Of a stretch of DNA of 45,843 bases, positions 43,507 to 45,843 are shown one piece after another. The notes beneath the pieces are model-generated. The model saw only the letters and a program-made list of their open reading frames with translations, ran no database searches and was not told where the DNA came from. The stretch is taken from the IMG/VR virus record IMGVR_UViG_3300031673_000107, positions 1 to 45,843 of that record, one strand, 5' to 3'. The stretch comes from a virus. A program made the translations under genes and the position numbers. How positions within the stretch are numbered: position 1 is the stretch's first letter; each line of letters starts with the position of its first letter.

Positions 43507-44028
43507 ATGTCCTGGAATACCGATCTAGTTTTAATGGTAAGAGTTTTAATAAGCGATATTGCCACGCCACAAACTTATGTAGATGAATACCTTCAGCGTG
43601 TATTGGTGGTAGCCGGAATTATGGTCGATGCTGAGTTCACATTTGATTATACTTATTCCTACGATATTGGTGAATTGACTATTACTCCCGATCCCGTTAT
43701 TAGCAGGGACCCACTATTTATGGCGTTAATTCCATTAAAAGCTGCGTGTATTTTGACACAAGGTGAATTTAAACAAGCATTGGGCCAAGGTATTAAAGTG
43801 AAGGATGGGGATAGTGCGATTGATACTAGTGTTAGTTTTAGGGGCTATAGGGATATTTTAGAAATGGGGCCTTGCGCAGCGTATGAGAAATTAAAATGGC
43901 AATTGTTAGCAAATACTGGTGTTGGTAAAGCTGTATTAGGGCCATATCGAATACCAGATAGCAATGCATTAGACACGATTTCGTGGTATTATGATCAGTT
44001 TGTAGATAATCAAAGGAGTCGTTCTTAA
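43507..44028 (+). CDS. Neck/connector-like protein, 173 residues
   Basis: GGGGATT precedes the ATG. The product reads MSWNTDLVLMVRVLISDIAT, then LQRVLVVAGIMVDAEFTFDY, and PLFMALIPLKAACILTQGEF. The pattern of an N-terminal helical bundle (VRVLISDIATPQTYVDEYLQRVL) followed by a beta section is reminiscent of gp6-like head-tail connectors, which usually follow the capsid gene. The identification is moderate. It ends TAATG into the next gene. Confidence 0.5.
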   Translation: MSWNTDLVLMVRVLISDIATPQTYVDEYLQRVLVVAGIMVDAEFTFDYTYSYDIGELTITPDPVISRDPLFMALIPLKAACILTQGEFKQALGQGIKVKDGDSAIDTSVSFRGYRDILEMGPCAAYEKLKWQLLANTGVGKAVLGPYRIPDSNALDTISWYYDQFVDNQRSRS

Positions 44029-45843
44029 TGGGAGCTTCTGGAATATTAAGACCGGATGAAGTAATCTTTTATCATCCGCTGGATGATTTTACAGAATACA
44101 CACAGGACCAAATCTGGAATGGTTGCGGTGAATTCGTAGGAGGAAAAATAGGTTCTGGATGCTCCCATATTGTACCAAATGTATTTACATGGAGTTTGCC
44201 CGTTGAGGTATATGATGATGTCGTATATTCGGACGGCGGGTGGGGTACTAGTGATATAATAGCTCTTGACGAAACTACGGTAGTTTGTGCGTATAAACCG
44301 TATGGAACATTTGATGTAGAAGCAAAAGTTGGGATAGTATCCGGAACAACAGTGGTATTTGGTTCAGGTTTTTTAAAAACAGGTTGTGGCGTCCAGTTTT
44401 CAATCGCTAAATTGGATGCGACAAGATTTGCGATAGCATCAAGAGATGCTTCTTTGACTTATGCTGTTGGTGTTGTTATCGGTGAAGTTTCTGGAACCAA
44501 CATTACTTGGGGAACACAGGCGGTGGCTCCATTAATATCTGGGGAACAATCCGTGTATGGCAATGACATTAAAGGAGTTATTTGTCCGACACCGAGTTCT
44601 ATTGTAATATCGAGAGCCGCTTATGGTCCCGTGTATTGGTCGGCTCAAGTTATTGCTGGCGAGGTTGACGGGACAGTTGTCACACTTGGATCGGGAACGA
44701 TCGCAAGAGCTAAATATGGTCAGGCGTGCAGAACTTCACTTACCGCTTTTGATTCGTCAACTGTTTTACTCGGTGTTATTGATTCCTATTATTCGAATTA
44801 TGATTTAGAGACATATGTGTGCACCATATCCGGGACAGATATCACTTCCTATCCAGATACAGGGCCATCATATGATGGTGGCAAGTTTCCTTCTCCACAC
44901 GGACTTGTATCGCTATCTTCTACTAAGGTTGTAGCTTTTACTGGACCTATTATATACGCATCGGTTGGTATTCGTTCTGATACAGATATAGCTTGGGGTT
45001 CTCGATATTCGATTGATACGAGTCAACCCTTTCAAGAAGGATTTGGTGTTTCAAAACTTGATTCAACACATATTATAGTAAGTTATCGTCCATATTCATC
45101 GCTCCGAGTTGAAGCGAAAGTAATTACAATAAGTGGAACGAACATTACAGTTGGCGCAGCATCTATTTGTGTTGATGAACTAAGACATAGTAATCAGATC
45201 ACTTCTTTGTCTTCAACTAAAGTCGCTACAATTAATATACCAATTACCCATGGTATTTGTAATACAATAATCGGAGAAATTCCTTTAAAAACTGAGATAA
45301 CATCTTCGGTACCTAGTGAATATTCGTCCACAAGCGGAACTACTCGGTTTGTAGTAGCATTTTGGGCGATTAATCCCACTATAGATGGAACTATCATTGA
45401 AATTGAAAGAGGTTACGAAGTTATCCTGACATCTGGTACAGTTTCGCTAGGAGGTACGACAGCAGAGTGGGATGTTTCTTTGGGCCTAGATGACGATGAT
45501 GATCATCTTATTGTACTAGATTTTGAACACCAATCCTCTACTACATGGAATCTTAGCGCGTCAATTGATGGTGCTGCTTTTACCGACTATGGTTCACAAG
45601 ACGTTGGCTCGCAAATTGTAGTTACCGAAGATACAGCACCAAGATTTGCTATTTCTGGTACTTCCGAGGAAACGCAATGGATTGATGAGTTGGTAGTGTG
45701 GGCTGGTGACAAAAATACCTTCGATCAATTTACCGGTCAAGAACTAATTAATTTATATCATTTAGCAGATACATTCGGTTTATCAATGAATAATTATGCA
45801 TCATTGGGACAAATCAATGTATCTGGTAGTTTATTTATAAGTG
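44028..45843 (+). CDS. Large repetitive tail or fibre protein, 3' end outside window
   Basis: ATG at 44028 follows AAAGGAGTCG, and no stop appears to the window end (605 codons). The product starts MGASGILRPDEVIFYHPLDD. Units of about 60-70 residues follow, with motifs such as VEAKVGIVSGTTVVFGSGFL, AVGVVIGEVSGTNITWGTQA and VEAKVITISGTNITVGAASI. The repeat with ISGTxIxxG turns suggests a beta-propeller or repetitive fibre. The last visible residues (LGQINVSGSLFIS) resemble the SGNLFI module of the first RCC1 protein. Probably a receptor-binding or fibre protein. Confidence 0.7.
   Translation, partial: MGASGILRPDEVIFYHPLDDFTEYTQDQIWNGCGEFVGGKIGSGCSHIVPNVFTWSLPVEVYDDVVYSDGGWGTSDIIALDETTVVCAYKPYGTFDVEAKVGIVSGTTVVFGSGFLKTGCGVQFSIAKLDATRFAIASRDASLTYAVGVVIGEVSGTNITWGTQAVAPLISGEQSVYGNDIKGVICPTPSSIVISRAAYGPVYWSAQVIAGEVDGTVVTLGSGTIARAKYGQACRTSLTAFDSSTVLLGVIDSYYSNYDLETYVCTISGTDITSYPDTGPSYDGGKFPSPHGLVSLSSTKVVAFTGPIIYASVGIRSDTDIAWGSRYSIDTSQPFQEGFGVSKLDSTHIIVSYRPYSSLRVEAKVITISGTNITVGAASICVDELRHSNQITSLSSTKVATINIPITHGICNTIIGEIPLKTEITSSVPSEYSSTSGTTRFVVAFWAINPTIDGTIIEIERGYEVILTSGTVSLGGTTAEWDVSLGLDDDDDHLIVLDFEHQSSTTWNLSASIDGAAFTDYGSQDVGSQIVVTEDTAPRFAISGTSEETQWIDELVVWAGDKNTFDQFTGQELINLYHLADTFGLSMNNYASLGQINVSGSLFIS

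Overview
The window is an internal piece of a tailed, double-stranded DNA phage genome (Caudoviricetes type). It begins inside one gene and ends inside another. The evidence is a head-gene order of small terminase candidate, large terminase, portal, protease/scaffold, decoration protein and HK97-type major capsid protein, followed by tail genes. Genes are densely packed with ATGA, TAATG and GTGA overlaps and strong AGGAG ribosome binding sites, a tRNA is present, and there are many tiny genes. Most of the sequence is AT-rich. The host cannot be read directly. The one hint is a GC-rich cargo gene (5044-5394) that resembles short secretin/TonB-N-terminus-like proteins of Planctomycetota, so a planctomycete-like host is an inference only.

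Layout. 1-6.7 kb is a leftward (minus strand) accessory arm. It holds tRNA-Leu(UAA), small hypothetical genes, a predicted mini-lipoprotein, three short single-helix membrane proteins, two sigma70-type promoters, a 43-base direct repeat and an ORF-poor stretch of about 1.1 kb (3.0-4.1 kb). It also contains the planctomycete-like domain on the opposite strand. 6.8-18.4 kb is a long rightward operon of small genes, with an unusual concentration of Cys-rich zinc-ribbon proteins, several visibly related to each other. Among them are a C39-like cysteine peptidase, a single-domain receiver-like protein, an ORF broken by an in-frame TAA, a secreted collagen-like membrane-anchored protein, and a CYTH plus NadR-like P-loop fusion.

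18.4-23.4 kb is a leftward block of nucleotide and protein metabolism genes: nucleotidyltransferase, Nudix-like protein, MazG-like pyrophosphohydrolase, ClpP-like protease, zinc protein and DNA methyltransferase. From 23.5 kb rightward come a sigma-like factor, a small terminase candidate, a glycosyltransferase, GDP-mannose 4,6-dehydratase, an ERCC4-type nuclease and a large terminase interrupted by two related inteins. After these come portal, capsid protease/scaffold, decoration and major capsid proteins. A 590-residue protein with five helix-turn-helix modules, an HNH nuclease and a Mom-like domain follows. The last part holds two RCC1-type beta-propeller proteins, a connector-like protein and a large repetitive tail or fibre protein that runs off the end.

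Working together. A repeated GTGTATAAT element with no clear -35 box lies in front of the sigma-factor operon, the portal, the protease/scaffold gene, the HTH/RCC1 operon and the Nudix gene. The left arm instead shows TTGACA-type promoters. I infer, without proof, that the phage sigma-like factor (23677-24219) may serve the GTGTATAAT sites. The points most worth checking are the paired inteins around the terminase Walker B motif, the HTH-HNH-Mom fusion, the zinc-ribbon array, the collagen-like surface protein and the planctomycete-like cargo gene.
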